A stretch of DNA of 64,000 nt from Herbinix luporum (GCF_900070325.1 NZ_LN879430.1:112501-176500); one strand, 5' to 3'; shown: positions 8,798-18,667, counted from the first letter of the stretch. Notes: generated by a model from the letters alone, not told the origin. Numbers and translations are program-made.

Positions 8798-9847
8798 TTA
8801 AATAAGCTTTTCTTTTCTATATTGTGCAGGGGTCATCTTGTGCTTGTCAACAAATATCCTATAAAAGTATCCTTTGTTTTGATAGCCCACCCTGACAGCT
8901 ATTTCGTCTATGGTAAGCTTAGTATTAAGAAGTAGCTTTTCTGCTTCTTTAATTCGGATATTCTGAATATATTCTGTATAAGTCATTCCGGTCTTTGCTT
9001 TTAATAGCCTATTAAAATAATCTTCATGGAAATGAAAATTTTTGGACAGTTGCTTTAAGGAGATGTCTCTGTAGTTTTCCTTAATATATGATGTTATCTC
9101 CTGAAATAAGAGCCAGTTCATCTTTTTCTGCATTTTGCTTGATAAGGATATATCATAGTCTGAGCTAAGTAGCCTAAATATCCTCATAAGCAAGCCATGG
9201 CATATATAATTTGAAGCTTTATCATAAATGATTAGTTCATTTAAAAGCTTGGTTAGATATTCTTCCATTTGTTTGTTGTTTTTGTCCTTTGGTTTAAAGT
9301 GCAGATACTGCCAAAGATCTTTCTGCTTCATTAGGGCTGTTTGAAGAAAGGATATTATCCGTTCATCTGCCACTTGGCTAGATATTATACTGTCAAACAT
9401 CTCGTTGGCAATTCCTAAAAATAGTATACAGGCAGGTTCAGGATCAAGGTAATCTTGATGAAGGCAATTTTTATCAATGAGCCATAGTTCTCCCTGCTTA
9501 AAGATTATATCATTGCCAAGTATCTGCTGGCGAAAGGTACCGGAGACTACATAAGCTAGTTCAAGATATTCATGGGTATGCATCTGGGTTCTGCAGCCTT
9601 CCTTAAAAGTACAGCCGTAGGAAAAGGAAACAAGTGAGGGTTTGATGGTACCATATAGCCTATTGTTAGGAAAGATTGTCCAGCAAAGGGCAAAAATCCT
9701 TTCTTCCTGAGAAAGGGGGTAGGTTTTTATATCCTTTACATGAAGAGAATATTCCGGACACATTATACGGGAGCCAATATGGCTTCCTTCCTCTAGTATA
9801 TTTGGATCATTACATGATATATCTTGACATAATTTTTGCAAACTCAT
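8798..9847 (-). CDS. AraC-family regulator of the arabinose operon (cupin + AraC HTH)
   Basis: The protein of 349 residues has an N-terminal cupin-like sugar-sensing half with THEYLELAYVVSG near residue 90, and a C-terminal AraC double helix-turn-helix ending in AVRVGYQNKGYFYRIF. This is the layout of effector-binding sugar regulators. It is divergent from araA, with 192 bases between, so it very likely controls the arabinose genes. The start is placed at ATG 9847 because GGAGA lies just upstream; a 41-residue upstream extension from 9970 would run into the araA promoter. It is unrelated to the GntR-type AraR of B. subtilis. The inducer is presumed to be L-arabinose. Confidence 0.85.
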   Translation of the reverse strand: MSLQKLCQDISCNDPNILEEGSHIGSRIMCPEYSLHVKDIKTYPLSQEERIFALCWTIFPNNRLYGTIKPSLVSFSYGCTFKEGCRTQMHTHEYLELAYVVSGTFRQQILGNDIIFKQGELWLIDKNCLHQDYLDPEPACILFLGIANEMFDSIISSQVADERIISFLQTALMKQKDLWQYLHFKPKDKNNKQMEEYLTKLLNELIIYDKASNYICHGLLMRIFRLLSSDYDISLSSKMQKKMNWLLFQEITSYIKENYRDISLKQLSKNFHFHEDYFNRLLKAKTGMTYTEYIQNIRIKEAEKLLLNTKLTIDEIAVRVGYQNKGYFYRIFVDKHKMTPAQYRKEKLI

Positions 9848-9959
9848 ATTATCTTCTCCTACTACTTTATGTAATAAGTATAAATAATATTTAATATAGA
9901 AGCAAGAGAAATGAGGTCGGATTAGGTAACTTTTTATTCGTAAGTGCGGTGTTAAGAAA

Positions 9960-9988
9960 TTGTCAGACAAAGGGGATTTGTTTATGAT
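9960..9988 (+). promoter_or_regulatory. Promoter of the arabinose operon
   Basis: TTGTCA (9960-9965) and TATGAT (9983-9988) are separated by 17 bp, about 50 bases before the araA start. AraC-type proteins usually bind direct repeats next to such a promoter; no clear repeat could be assigned by eye. Confidence 0.65.
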
Positions 9989-10039
9989 AATTTTAGGTAA
10001 TTTAGTTGAGGAAAAGTTATATAAAGGAGGATAAGAAAA

Positions 10040-11533
10040 ATGATTAAAAAAGATTATGTTTTTTGGTTTGCAACAGGCTCACAGGATTTATATGGTGATG
10101 AATGTCTTGCAAATGTGGCAGAGCACTCAAAAATAATGGTTGAAAAAATGAACGAATCCGGATTACTTCCTTTTAAGCTTCAGTGGAAACCTACTTTGCT
10201 TGATAGTGTATCTATTCGTAAACTGTTTAATGAGGCAAATGAAGATCAAGAATGTGCAGGTGTAATTACATGGATGCATACTTTTTCTCCGGCAAAATCA
10301 TGGATTTTGGGCCTTCAAGAGTATAGAAAGCCACTTCTTCATTTACATACACAATTTAATCAAGAAATACCTTATGACACTATAGATATGGATTTTATGA
10401 ATGAAAATCAGTCTGCCCATGGAGACAGAGAGTTTGGTCATATTGTTTCTAGGATGGGAATAGAGCGAAAGGTAGTAGTTGGACACTGGAGTAATGAAAA
10501 TGTACTAAAACGTATTGCAAGCTGGATGAGAACCGCCATAGGTGTTATAGAAAGCAGCCATATCCGTGTACTTCGTATAGCCGATAATATGAGAAATGTG
10601 GCTGTTACTGAAGGGGATAAGGTTGAGGCCCAAATAAAATTTGGCTGGGAAGTTGATACTTATCCGATAAATGAAATAGCCGAATATGTAAGTGCTGTAC
10701 CTTCCCCAGAGGTAGATGTATTGGTAGAGGAATATTACAGCAAGTATGATATTTTACTTGAAGGTAGGGACGAAAAGGAGTTTCGCAGACATGTGGCAGT
10801 TCAGGCAGCTATTGAACTTGGATTTGAGAAGTTCTTAAAAGAAAAGAACTATCATGCTATTGTAACTCATTTTGGTGATTTGGGAAGTCTGCAGCAGCTT
10901 CCGGGACTGGCTATACAGCGGCTTATGGAAAAGGGCTATGGATTTGGCGGAGAAGGTGATTGGAAGACAGCAGCCATGGTTAGATTAATGAAGGTTATGA
11001 CTGCCGACATAAAAGATGCCAAGGGAACTTCATTTATGGAAGACTATACCTATAACCTGGTACCCGGTAAGGAAGGAATCCTTCAGGCACATATGCTGGA
11101 AGTATGTCCTTCTGTATCAGATGGCCCTATAGGAATTAAGGTTTGTCCTTTATCCATGGGTGACAGAGAAGATCCTGCAAGATTAGTATTTACCTCTAAG
11201 ACCGGTCCTGCCATAGCTACATCATTAGTAGATTTGGGCAATAGATTCCGCTTAATTATAAATGAGGTTGAATGTAAAAAGACCGAAAAACCTATGCCGA
11301 AACTTCCTGTGGCTACGGCTTTTTGGACTCCTATGCCAAATCTTGAAGTTGGTGCGGAAGCCTGGATTTTATCAGGTGGTGCCCATCATACGGCATTTAC
11401 CTATGATCTTAGTGCAGAACAAATGGGAGATTGGGCAGCAGCCATGGGCATTGAGGCTGTATATATTGATAAGGATACGAATATTAGGACCCTTAAAAAC
11501 GAATTGCTGTGGAATTCCATTGCATTTCGCTAA
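10040..11533 (+). CDS. araA: L-arabinose isomerase
   Basis: It converts L-arabinose to L-ribulose, the first step of arabinose catabolism. The 497-residue length is that of the family, and it aligns from the start motif FWFATGSQDLYGDECL. The metal and catalytic residues fall where expected: Glu near 305 (GGEGDWK), Glu near 333 (SFMEDYTYN), His near 350 (QAHMLE) and His near 451 (GGAHHTAF). A strong AAAGGAGG lies at 10023-10030. It is first in an operon with a ribulokinase-like gene (39 bases later) and araD. The enzyme is cytoplasmic and needs Mn2+ or a similar metal. Confidence 0.97.
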   Translation: MIKKDYVFWFATGSQDLYGDECLANVAEHSKIMVEKMNESGLLPFKLQWKPTLLDSVSIRKLFNEANEDQECAGVITWMHTFSPAKSWILGLQEYRKPLLHLHTQFNQEIPYDTIDMDFMNENQSAHGDREFGHIVSRMGIERKVVVGHWSNENVLKRIASWMRTAIGVIESSHIRVLRIADNMRNVAVTEGDKVEAQIKFGWEVDTYPINEIAEYVSAVPSPEVDVLVEEYYSKYDILLEGRDEKEFRRHVAVQAAIELGFEKFLKEKNYHAIVTHFGDLGSLQQLPGLAIQRLMEKGYGFGGEGDWKTAAMVRLMKVMTADIKDAKGTSFMEDYTYNLVPGKEGILQAHMLEVCPSVSDGPIGIKVCPLSMGDREDPARLVFTSKTGPAIATSLVDLGNRFRLIINEVECKKTEKPMPKLPVATAFWTPMPNLEVGAEAWILSGGAHHTAFTYDLSAEQMGDWAAAMGIEAVYIDKDTNIRTLKNELLWNSIAFR

Positions 11534-11572
11534 TTATTTTCTTTAATGAAAATTGAAGTTGGAGGGGTTTTA

Positions 11573-13174
11573 ATGAATAAAAATTTAAGAATAGAAGCAA
11601 TTAACAGTGGCAGAACCACTTTAGGTATTGAACTTGGTTCAACCAGGATAAAGGCTGTATTAATGGATGAAAATTATATGCCACTTGCAATAGGTAAGCA
11701 TGACTGGGAGAACCGCTACATTGATAATATATGGACCTATACACTGGAAGATATATGGGAAGGGGTACAAGGAAGCTACCGGGACCTGGCTGATGAAGTA
11801 GAGAAGCAGTATGGAGTAACTATTAGCAACATAGGTGCCATTGGTATTAGTGCAATGATGCATGGTTATATGGCTTTTAATAAGGCAGGAGAGCTTCTGG
11901 TTCCTTTCCGTACATGGAGAAATACTATTACAGGACCTGCTTCAGATAAATTAACAGAATTATTTAACTTTAATATACCCCAAAGATGGAGCATTGCTCA
12001 TCTATATCAAGCTATATTAAATAAAGAAGAGCATGTGGCAGAAATAGACTATCTTATAACCCTAGAAGGATATGTCCATTGGAAACTTACCGGTGAAAAA
12101 GTTCTTGGTATAGGGGATGCAGCAGGTATGTTCCCTGTGGATGTTAAGACCAAGGACTTTAATGAAACCATGATAAATCAATTTGACCGGTTAATTGCAG
12201 ATAAAGGTTTTCCGTGGAAGCTTCGTGATATTCTTCCTAAGGTTTTGGTGGCAGGTGAATATGCCGGAAAACTTACGGAAGAAGGAGCTAAGCTTCTTGA
12301 TCCTAGGGGTAATCTAAAGCCGGGAATTCCCCTTTGTCCTCCGGAAGGAGATGCCGGAACCGGAATGGTTGCTACTAACAGTGTAGCCAAAAGAAGCAGT
12401 AATGTTTCTGCCGGAACCAGTGTTTTTGCCATGGTTGTATTGGAAGAGGATTTAAAGAAAGTCCATAAGGAGATAGACATAGTTATGACTCCGGCAGGGG
12501 ATCCTGTTGCCATGGTACATAGCAATAACTGTACTTCAGATTTAAATGCCTGGGTATCTTTATTTGGCGAGTTTGCAAAGGCTATGAATATTGAAGTAGA
12601 TACAACAAAACTATATTCCGTACTTTATAACAAGGCCTTAAGCGGTGATGCAGATTGCGGCGGATTACTGTCCTACGGATATTATTCCGGTGAACACATT
12701 ACCCACTTTGAGGAGGGAAGGCCCTTATTTGTAAGAAAGCCTGATGCTAAATTTAACTTGGCAAACTTTATGAGGGTCCATCTGTATACTGCACTTGGAG
12801 CATTAAAGACCGGTTTAGATATATTATTTAAGGAAGAAAAGGTGGTAGTAGATAAGGTTCTGGGACATGGAGGATTTTTTAAGACCGAGGGTGTCGGACA
12901 AAGGATTCTTGCCGCCGCCATGAACACTCCGGTAACTGTTATGGAAACCGCCGGAGAAGGTGGAGCCTGGGGTATTGCTATTTTAGCTGATTATATGCTT
13001 CATAAAAAAGAAGAGGATACTTTGGATAGCTATCTTGAAAGCCGGGTATTTGCAGATATGAAAGGACTATCTATAGAACCGGACAAAAAGGATGTGGAGG
13101 GATTTGAGCAGTTTATGAGCTTATATACTGCCGGTCTTGCCATAGAAAGGTCAGCTGTTGAGACCCTTATCTAG
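11573..13174 (+). CDS. araB: L-ribulokinase-type FGGY carbohydrate kinase
   Basis: This 533-residue FGGY-family kinase has the N-terminal phosphate-binding motif [13 protein letters not shown], the substrate loop around MMHGYMAFN and PFRTWRNT, and the C-terminal ATP-binding motif [12 protein letters not shown]. Its place between araA and araD points to phosphorylation of L-ribulose to L-ribulose 5-phosphate. It belongs to the clostridial clade often labelled xylulokinase-like or simply ATPase, not to the E. coli AraB clade. ATG 11573 is chosen because GGAGGGG lies just before it. A close paralogue lies at 41633-43246. Confidence 0.88.
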   Translation: MNKNLRIEAINSGRTTLGIELGSTRIKAVLMDENYMPLAIGKHDWENRYIDNIWTYTLEDIWEGVQGSYRDLADEVEKQYGVTISNIGAIGISAMMHGYMAFNKAGELLVPFRTWRNTITGPASDKLTELFNFNIPQRWSIAHLYQAILNKEEHVAEIDYLITLEGYVHWKLTGEKVLGIGDAAGMFPVDVKTKDFNETMINQFDRLIADKGFPWKLRDILPKVLVAGEYAGKLTEEGAKLLDPRGNLKPGIPLCPPEGDAGTGMVATNSVAKRSSNVSAGTSVFAMVVLEEDLKKVHKEIDIVMTPAGDPVAMVHSNNCTSDLNAWVSLFGEFAKAMNIEVDTTKLYSVLYNKALSGDADCGGLLSYGYYSGEHITHFEEGRPLFVRKPDAKFNLANFMRVHLYTALGALKTGLDILFKEEKVVVDKVLGHGGFFKTEGVGQRILAAAMNTPVTVMETAGEGGAWGIAILADYMLHKKEEDTLDSYLESRVFADMKGLSIEPDKKDVEGFEQFMSLYTAGLAIERSAVETLI

Positions 13175-13221
13175 ACAAAGTTAAGAAAGAAGTAATGTAA
13201 GTATCAGAAATGAGGTATACT

Positions 13222-13911
13222 ATGTTAGAACAATTAAAAAAAGAGGTTTATGAAGCCAATATGGAGCTTCCCAAACGAGGATTGGTAACATATACTTGGG
13301 GAAACGTCAGTGGTATTGATAGGGAGCAAGGATTATTTGTTATAAAGCCAAGCGGAGTTTCCTATGATGATTTAAAACCTGAGGATATGGTGGTTGTAGA
13401 TCTAAAGGGCAATAAAGTAGAGGGAAACTTCAACCCCTCCTCTGATACGGCAACCCATTTGGAACTATATTTGGCATTCCCGGAAATAGGTGGTGTGGTC
13501 CATACCCATTCACCGGTAGCAACTGCCTGGGCACAGGCAGGACGTTCCATACCTTGCTACGGAACTACCCATGCCGATTATTTTAAAGGAGACATACCGT
13601 GTACTAGAAGCCTTACAGAGGAAGAAGTTAATAATGGATACGAAAAGAACACGGGATTAGTTATTGTGGAGACATTTTCCGGCTTAAATCCCTTATATGT
13701 TCCGGGAGTTCTGTGTAAAAACCATGGTCCATTTACCTGGGGTAAGAATGCTGCTGAAGCGGTTTATAATGCCGTTGTTTTGGAAGAGGTGGCAAAGATG
13801 AATTTAATGACAGAACAGCTTAACAATAAGATGTCCCCTGCCCCTAAGTATATTCAAGATAAGCATTTTCTAAGAAAACATGGACCTAACGCTTACTATG
13901 GACAAAGTTAG
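13222..13911 (+). CDS. araD: L-ribulose-5-phosphate 4-epimerase
   Basis: A class II aldolase-fold enzyme that turns L-ribulose 5-phosphate into D-xylulose 5-phosphate, which enters the pentose phosphate pathway. It has 229 residues against 231 in E. coli and matches throughout: [27 protein letters not shown], the zinc-binding [14 protein letters not shown] with a third His in TTHADYF and another later in [12 protein letters not shown] 13222 is preferred over 13210, because GAGG lies 6 bases before it and the result begins MLEQLKKEV like other AraD proteins. It closes the ara operon; no strong terminator is seen after it. Confidence 0.96.
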   Translation: MLEQLKKEVYEANMELPKRGLVTYTWGNVSGIDREQGLFVIKPSGVSYDDLKPEDMVVVDLKGNKVEGNFNPSSDTATHLELYLAFPEIGGVVHTHSPVATAWAQAGRSIPCYGTTHADYFKGDIPCTRSLTEEEVNNGYEKNTGLVIVETFSGLNPLYVPGVLCKNHGPFTWGKNAAEAVYNAVVLEEVAKMNLMTEQLNNKMSPAPKYIQDKHFLRKHGPNAYYGQS

Positions 13912-13935
13912 AGATAATATCCATAATTTTTATAT

Positions 13936-13964
13936 TTGGTATTTTTTCATACTTCTGTTATAAT
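13936..13964 (+). promoter_or_regulatory. Promoter of the pyrophosphatase gene
   Basis: TTGGTA (13936-13941) and TATAAT (13959-13964) are 17 bp apart, 65 bases before the start codon. Confidence 0.7.
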
Positions 13965-14029
13965 ACTACATAAAAATCAAGTTTATATTAAGATACTTAA
14001 TATAAATGAGAAAGTATAGGTGGTATGAA

Positions 14030-14569
14030 ATGATAAACATATGGCATGATATCAGCCCTGACAGGATTACACCAAAGGAATTTGTGGCTGTGGTTGAAAT
14101 TTCAAAAGGAAGTAAGAAAAAGTATGAACTGGATAAAGAGACAGGCTTAATTATTCTCGATCGTATCCTATATACGTCTACCCATTATCCGGCAAACTAT
14201 GGATTTATACCAAGAACTTATGGGGATGATTTGGACCCTCTAGATGTACTTGTACTATGTTCTGAATCCATTGAGCCTTTAACCTTGGTAAAATGCTATC
14301 CCATTGGGGTTATGAACATGATTGATAACGGAATGAGAGATGAGAAAATTATTGCTATCCCATGTAACGACCCCAACTTTAATATGTATAAGAATATTAA
14401 TGAGTTACCTGCTCATTTATTTAGTGAGATGCGGCATTTTTTCAGTGTTTATAAGGAATTGGAGAATAAAGAGACAGCTGTAAATGAGTTTGGTGGACCT
14501 GAGGAAGCTATGGATATTATCAGTTATTGTATTAAGAATTATAATAATGTATTTCAAAATAAAAAATAA
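14030..14569 (+). CDS. ppa: Inorganic pyrophosphatase, family I
   Basis: It hydrolyses pyrophosphate to two phosphates in the cytoplasm, pulling biosynthetic reactions forward. Family I motifs are clear: the EISKGSKKKYELD region, YPANYGFIPRTYGDDLDPLDVLVL with the metal-binding aspartates of the DxDPLD block, and a later DEKIIAIPCND. It has 179 residues, normal for the family. The start is ATG 14030 with AGGTGG about 6 bases upstream; a longer form from 14006 lacks a binding site. It has its own promoter and terminator. Confidence 0.93.
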   Translation: MINIWHDISPDRITPKEFVAVVEISKGSKKKYELDKETGLIILDRILYTSTHYPANYGFIPRTYGDDLDPLDVLVLCSESIEPLTLVKCYPIGVMNMIDNGMRDEKIIAIPCNDPNFNMYKNINELPAHLFSEMRHFFSVYKELENKETAVNEFGGPEEAMDIISYCIKNYNNVFQNKK

Positions 14570-14596
14570 TTAAATAAAAAATTATTTGATATTTGA

Positions 14597-14636
14597 GAAG
14601 CTAGTTATTATTTGAATTAATAACTAGCTTCTTTTA
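14597..14636 (+). terminator. Terminator after ppa
   Basis: A perfect 14-bp stem (14597-14610 with 14618-14631) around the core GAAGCTAGTTATTA is followed by TTTTATT. Confidence 0.9.
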
Positions 14637-14806
14637 TTGTATAAAGAGCAGTTTGAATTAATTCTGCTACAGCTTTAAAAGGTATAAATTATTTGGTTGA
14701 TAATTGTAATTATTGTATCCATTTTTATGGAAAACTATTGAAAAAAACAAATAAAAGGATTAAAATAAAAAAGATTGTATTATTTTAATAATAGGGGTGA
14801 AGTCCA

Positions 14807-15328
14807 ATGGGAGATATTATTATTGAAGAGACCAATCATAGAGCTTTTGCTATGACAATGGCTAGTTTCTTCATGCTTGCGGCCTCAACAGCTATTTGTA
14901 TTTATGGTTTTATGAAGGAAAATAAGTTTTATAAAATTGTAGGCTTGCTGGTAGCTATAATATTTCTTATTGGATTTTTAGCTGCTATTATACAAGCAAC
15001 AAAAACTAAAATATTATTTATTATAACTATGGATGGAATAATAGACTGTCCTTCCATAGGAGGATATGGTTTCATATCCTATAAAGACATTAAAGAATTT
15101 GAGATTATACATCTCCATGGCCTTGAAACCATTGCAGTTATCTTAAAAAATCGAGATGAATTTATATCCAAATTGCCTCAGAATAAAAAGAGACTGGCTA
15201 AGAGAAATTTAAGTCTAAACCAGCCTGCCATAATATTACATACAGATTTAGCAAAGGATATGGTTCCGGAAGATATTCTTAGCTTGCTTCAAAAGAGGTT
15301 GAAAGATTATAAAAGATTATACGAGTAA
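14807..15328 (+). CDS. STM3941-like membrane protein of unknown function
   Basis: A 173-residue protein with two N-terminal membrane helices (about residues 12-35 and 42-65) followed by a cytoplasmic-looking domain containing IGGYGFISYKDIKEFEII and ending with NQPAIILHTDL. This layout fits the STM3941 family, whose function is unknown. GGGGTGA lies before ATG 14807. It is a single gene between ppa and rpsF with no obvious functional link to either. Confidence 0.65.
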   Translation: MGDIIIEETNHRAFAMTMASFFMLAASTAICIYGFMKENKFYKIVGLLVAIIFLIGFLAAIIQATKTKILFIITMDGIIDCPSIGGYGFISYKDIKEFEIIHLHGLETIAVILKNRDEFISKLPQNKKRLAKRNLSLNQPAIILHTDLAKDMVPEDILSLLQKRLKDYKRLYE

Positions 15329-15490
15329 ACAAAATTTTACATATTGCACATAAATTTTATTTATAATTGTAAAAAAAACAGGTTGTTTTATTTTAAAACT
15401 TGTGTTAATATTAATCATTGTGATATGTTATACAAATATTCCTTGCTCTTTAAAAAAGGGCCAGAGACCAGAAGGAGGTGCTAGGCAACT

Positions 15491-15778
15491 ATGAATCAAT
15501 ATGAATTAGCCTTAGTTGTTAATGCGAAAATCGAAGATGAAGAAAAAGTAGCTACTTTAGAAGAAGTAAAAGACTTAATTAGCAGATTCGGTGGCACAGT
15601 TACCAATGTGGATGACTGGGGCAAAAAGAAATTAGCCTATGAGATTCAGAAAATGAAAGAAGGCTACTACTATTTCATCCAATTCGAAGCTGATTCTACT
15701 GTTCCAAACGAAATCGAACAAAGAATTCGTATTATGGAAAAAGTAATCAGATATTTATGCATCAAAAAGGATGCCTAA
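15491..15778 (+). CDS. rpsF: 30S ribosomal protein S6
   Basis: A 95-residue S6 protein starting MNQYELALVVNAKIEDEE and keeping the conserved W-G-K-K-LAYEI block. It binds S18 in the platform of the small ribosomal subunit. It leads the conserved rpsF-ssb-rpsR operon, with AGAAGGAGGTG before the start. In many bacteria the leader folds into an S6:S18-binding autoregulatory RNA; I could not identify that structure here. Confidence 0.97.
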   Translation: MNQYELALVVNAKIEDEEKVATLEEVKDLISRFGGTVTNVDDWGKKKLAYEIQKMKEGYYYFIQFEADSTVPNEIEQRIRIMEKVIRYLCIKKDA

Positions 15779-15819
15779 GAGTACTACCTAAGGCGAATTA
15801 AAAAGGGAGGTAGTAACTA

Positions 15820-16266
15820 TTGAATAAAGTAATTTTAATCGGACGTTTAACAAGGGATCCCATGGTGAGATATTCACAGGGGGAAAATCAAATGGCAGTT
15901 GCCAGATTCACATTAGCAGTAGACCGTAGGTTTAAGAGAGCTAATGATACCCAGGATGCAGACTTTATAGGCTGTGTTTGCTTTGGTAAACAAGCTGAGT
16001 TTGTAGAAAAATATTTTAGACAGGGTATGAAGATGGGAGCTGTAGGACGAATTCAAACCGGTAGTTATACTAATAATGAAGGACAAAAAATCTACACTAC
16101 AGATGTGGTTGTAGAAGAAATTGAGTTTGTTGAAAGCAAAGCAAACAACCCGGATGCGTCCGCTAATAATTATCAAAGGGATTTCAGACCTGAACCTAGC
16201 TCAGCTATGGGAGATGGTTTTATGAATATTCCTGATGGTATTGATGAAGAATTACCTTTTAATTAA
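15820..16266 (+). CDS. ssb: Single-stranded DNA-binding protein
   Basis: A 148-residue SSB with an OB fold from MNKVILIGRLTRDP to about residue 110, then a flexible linker and the acidic C-terminal tip DEELPFN (usual DDDLPF) that recruits replication and repair partners. The start codon is TTG 15820, supported by GGGAGG at 15805-15810. It lies between rpsF and rpsR, as is usual in Firmicutes. Confidence 0.96.
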   Translation: MNKVILIGRLTRDPMVRYSQGENQMAVARFTLAVDRRFKRANDTQDADFIGCVCFGKQAEFVEKYFRQGMKMGAVGRIQTGSYTNNEGQKIYTTDVVVEEIEFVESKANNPDASANNYQRDFRPEPSSAMGDGFMNIPDGIDEELPFN

Positions 16267-16300
16267 TCGTATATAGAAAAATGGATAAGGAGGTTACAGC

Positions 16301-16567
16301 ATGGCCAATAAGAATGACAAAAGCGATTCTCAGGCAAAAAGAAGAACCTTCAGCCGTAGAAGAAGGAAAGTCTGCGTATTTTGTGCTGATAAAAACCATA
16401 CAGGTATAGATTATAAAGATGTAAATAAATTAAAGAGATATGTTTCTGAAAGAGGTAAGATTCTTCCTAGAAGAATCACCGGTAACTGCGCAAAGCATCA
16501 GAGAGCTTTAACAGTAGCAGTTAAACGTGCAAGACATATAGCTTTAATGCCTTACACAGTAGAATAA
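16301..16567 (+). CDS. rpsR: 30S ribosomal protein S18
   Basis: An 88-residue S18 protein with a basic N-terminus and the signature [18 protein letters not shown] followed by [20 protein letters not shown] precedes ATG 16301. The zinc-ribbon-like cysteines CVFC near residue 25 are retained together with the later Cys in GNCAKH. It ends the operon, which is closed by a strong terminator. Confidence 0.97.
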   Translation: MANKNDKSDSQAKRRTFSRRRRKVCVFCADKNHTGIDYKDVNKLKRYVSERGKILPRRITGNCAKHQRALTVAVKRARHIALMPYTVE

Positions 16568-16584
16568 TATAGTACTATAAAATC

Positions 16585-16617
16585 AAAAGCGATATGCCAA
16601 GGCATATCGCTTTTTTT
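16585..16617 (+). terminator. Terminator of the rpsF-ssb-rpsR operon
   Basis: A perfect stem AAAAGCGATATGCC/GGCATATCGCTTTT with a 2-base gap at its centre is followed by TTT. Confidence 0.93.
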
Positions 16618-16723
16618 GTTTATAGTATTATAATTAGTTTACAAAAGGAAAATAATGTGATATATTGTAACGACAATGAGATGAAAGGATTTACAATTAG
16701 ACAAATGAGAGGTTGAGATTATT

Positions 16724-17224
16724 ATGCTTAATAGGAGTTTTCAAGAATATAGGAGGAAAAAATTTGACTTTAAAATAATATGGGCTATTATTGGATCTGC
16801 TGTATTATTTGCCATGATTGGAATAGTAGTAAGAGGGGTCTGGTATAAAAGACAGTGCGATATAATTTATAATGAAGTAAACTCCAGCGTGGTTAAATGT
16901 GGTATGAAAATCCATGGTCAATATGGTGGAGAAAAGGTGTTAATCTCAGAGGCTAATATAAATCCTATTATAAAATCTATAACTGATTCTATGGTGGTTT
17001 TTGCTTCAGCCGATGATATACCCAATGAAGATCCTGTAATCTTAGAATTTGGAGATCTATTATTAATGGAGATTTATCCGGCAGAAGGTTATGAGGTATT
17101 TGTAAAGCATGTGAGAAAAAATAAAGCAAAGTATTATTACATAAAGAATACTTGTAATTTTAATAATCTTAAAAAGATGGTTAGCTTAGATCAGTGGAGT
17201 AATCCTAATATAGGGATTGATTAA
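16724..17224 (+). CDS. Membrane-anchored protein of unknown function
   Basis: A 166-residue protein with a short basic N-terminus, one membrane helix at about residues 20-40 (AIIGSAVLFAMIGIVVRGVW) and a soluble domain of about 125 residues. A type II orientation, with the C-terminal domain outside, is likely from the positive N-terminus. I do not recognise the family. The ribosome binding site is weak (AGAGG about 14 bases upstream), so the start is less certain. It lies between the ribosomal operon and a MerR gene. Confidence 0.55.
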   Translation: MLNRSFQEYRRKKFDFKIIWAIIGSAVLFAMIGIVVRGVWYKRQCDIIYNEVNSSVVKCGMKIHGQYGGEKVLISEANINPIIKSITDSMVVFASADDIPNEDPVILEFGDLLLMEIYPAEGYEVFVKHVRKNKAKYYYIKNTCNFNNLKKMVSLDQWSNPNIGID

Positions 17225-17236
17225 TATATTTTTGTA

Positions 17237-17267
17237 TTGACTCTCACCTTACGTGATACTATATAGT
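17237..17267 (+). promoter_or_regulatory. MerR-type promoter with 19-bp spacer and operator
   Basis: TTGACT (17237-17242) and TATAGT (17262-17267) are separated by 19 bp, longer than optimal. The spacer holds the inverted repeat TCAC-N5-GTGA (17244-17256). A long spacer carrying a dyad is the hallmark of promoters activated by MerR-family proteins through DNA untwisting, so the downstream gene is probably autoregulated. Confidence 0.8.
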
Positions 17268-17291
17268 TATTGATGAAGGGAGAAAGGCCAT

Positions 17292-18017
17292 ATGAAAGTT
17301 AAGGAAGTTGCTGATTTAATAGGTATTAGTGTGCGCACACTACATTATTATGATGAAATTGGACTACTTAGCCCAGATAAAACTACTGAGGCTGGATATC
17401 GTATATATTCAGAGAAGAATCTAGAGACTTTGCAGCAAATTCTGTTCTTTAAAGAACTTGGTTTTTCTCTAAAGAAAATCAAAGAAATTCTTGATAGTCC
17501 AACATTTGAAAGACAAGAAGCCCTAAAACTCCAGCATAAAATGCTTCTAGAAAAAAGAAGCAGGCTGGATAAAATGATTCAGACTATTGAGAAAACTATT
17601 AAACACGGGAAAGGAGAAATACAAATGTCTATTAAAGATAAATTTGAAGGATTTGATTTTAGCAAAAATCCATATGAAGAAGAAGCAAGAAAAAGGTGGG
17701 GGGATAAAGCCGTAGATGAAGCAAATGAAAAAGCTAAAAATATGACTTTAACCGATCAAGAAAGATTTAATGAAATATTTTGCAAGCTGGCTTCACTGCG
17801 ACATTTATCACCTGCTTCTAAAGAAGCACAAGAAGGAATTAAGGAGTGGAATCAGCTTCTAAATAAAATGGGAAACTACTCACCGGAAGCTTTTAAAGGA
17901 TTAGGGCAAATGTATGTAGATGATGAGAGATTTACAAGAAATATTGATAAGTTTGGTGATGGTTTGGCTTTATTTATGCGTGACGCCATGGAAATATATG
18001 CAGATACACAAAAATAA
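17292..18017 (+). CDS. MerR-family regulator with TipA-like ligand-binding domain
   Basis: Residues 1-70 are a MerR winged helix with [24 protein letters not shown], followed by a coiled-coil dimer helix and, from about residue 125, a TipAS-type domain. TipA/Mta-type proteins bind thiopeptides or other drugs and switch on resistance genes. The characteristic acidic-aromatic stretches [11 protein letters not shown] and [23 protein letters not shown] are present. Length (241) is normal for the full-length form. AAGGGAG precedes ATG 17292 and the promoter is of MerR type. No drug transporter is adjacent, so the only visible target is itself. Confidence 0.9.
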   Translation: MKVKEVADLIGISVRTLHYYDEIGLLSPDKTTEAGYRIYSEKNLETLQQILFFKELGFSLKKIKEILDSPTFERQEALKLQHKMLLEKRSRLDKMIQTIEKTIKHGKGEIQMSIKDKFEGFDFSKNPYEEEARKRWGDKAVDEANEKAKNMTLTDQERFNEIFCKLASLRHLSPASKEAQEGIKEWNQLLNKMGNYSPEAFKGLGQMYVDDERFTRNIDKFGDGLALFMRDAMEIYADTQK

Positions 18018-18043
18018 GATAATATATTTAAATAGTAAGCTTT

Positions 18044-18095
18044 AGAAAAAAAGGCCACAGATTTTATCCCTAAGTTGCAAGATAAAGTCTGTGGC
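18044..18095 (-). terminator. Terminator of the UPF0316 gene
   Basis: Stem 18054-18068 pairs with 18081-18095 (GCCACAGATTTTATC/GATAAAGTCTGTGGC, one mismatch); on the minus strand it is followed by a run of T. It lies between convergent genes and may also serve the MerR gene. Confidence 0.8.
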
Positions 18096-18130
18096 TTATG
18101 AAATATAGGAATGATAATAGAAGTTTAATA

Positions 18131-18667
18131 TTACTTTTTAATAAATCCACCGACAGTTGATTTAACGTCGTTAACACTTATATATGCATTAGGGTAGTGT
18201 TCTTTTATAAGCTTAATGGTAGCCGGAATTTTCTTTCTTTTAAGCTGGATAAATAAAAGACTTTTTATACTATCATCCTTGCCTTTTCCATCAATAATGG
18301 TAACTCCATAATCGTGATCTCTAAGAAGATTTGCCAGTACATTACCAGCTTCCGAATCTACTACCACATAAAGAGAGGCAAGGCCAATTGCAACTTTAGA
18401 TTCTATTGATACTCCCAGGTAATTACCTAATGAAAATCCGGCAGCGTAAGCGATAATTTTAAAGGGATCGTCAGTAATATTATTAAGCACAGAGCTTACT
18501 AATGATATCCAAATTAGTATTTCTATAAAACCAAGAACGGCTCCCTTTACCCGTTCTCCTTTGTTAACTAGCACTAAGCGAACGGTTGCAATTGATACCT
18601 CAATTGTTTTTGCGGCAAAAATAATAAGATATAGAATAGGGCCACTTAAATTCATCAAAAATCCCAT
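18131..18667 (-). CDS. UPF0316 membrane protein (DUF5698 + DUF2179)
   Basis: A 178-residue protein with three N-terminal membrane helices including IFAAKTIEVSIATVRLVLV, and a C-terminal DUF2179 domain of about 55 residues containing the conserved GVTIIDGKG, near residue 120. The family includes B. subtilis YebE; its function is not known. AAGGAG lies about 7 bases before ATG 18667. It follows the coiled-coil gene on the same strand after 78 bases and may share its transcript. Confidence 0.85.
   Translation of the reverse strand: MGFLMNLSGPILYLIIFAAKTIEVSIATVRLVLVNKGERVKGAVLGFIEILIWISLVSSVLNNITDDPFKIIAYAAGFSLGNYLGVSIESKVAIGLASLYVVVDSEAGNVLANLLRDHDYGVTIIDGKGKDDSIKSLLFIQLKRKKIPATIKLIKEHYPNAYISVNDVKSTVGGFIKK

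Noticed and set aside
11262..11546. 94-codon frame overlapping the end of araA
   Set aside because: It is a shadow in another frame of a well-conserved gene and has no binding site.
15329..15490. S6:S18 autoregulatory leader before rpsF
   Set aside because: No convincing fold with the known binding loop could be recognised by eye, so it is not claimed.
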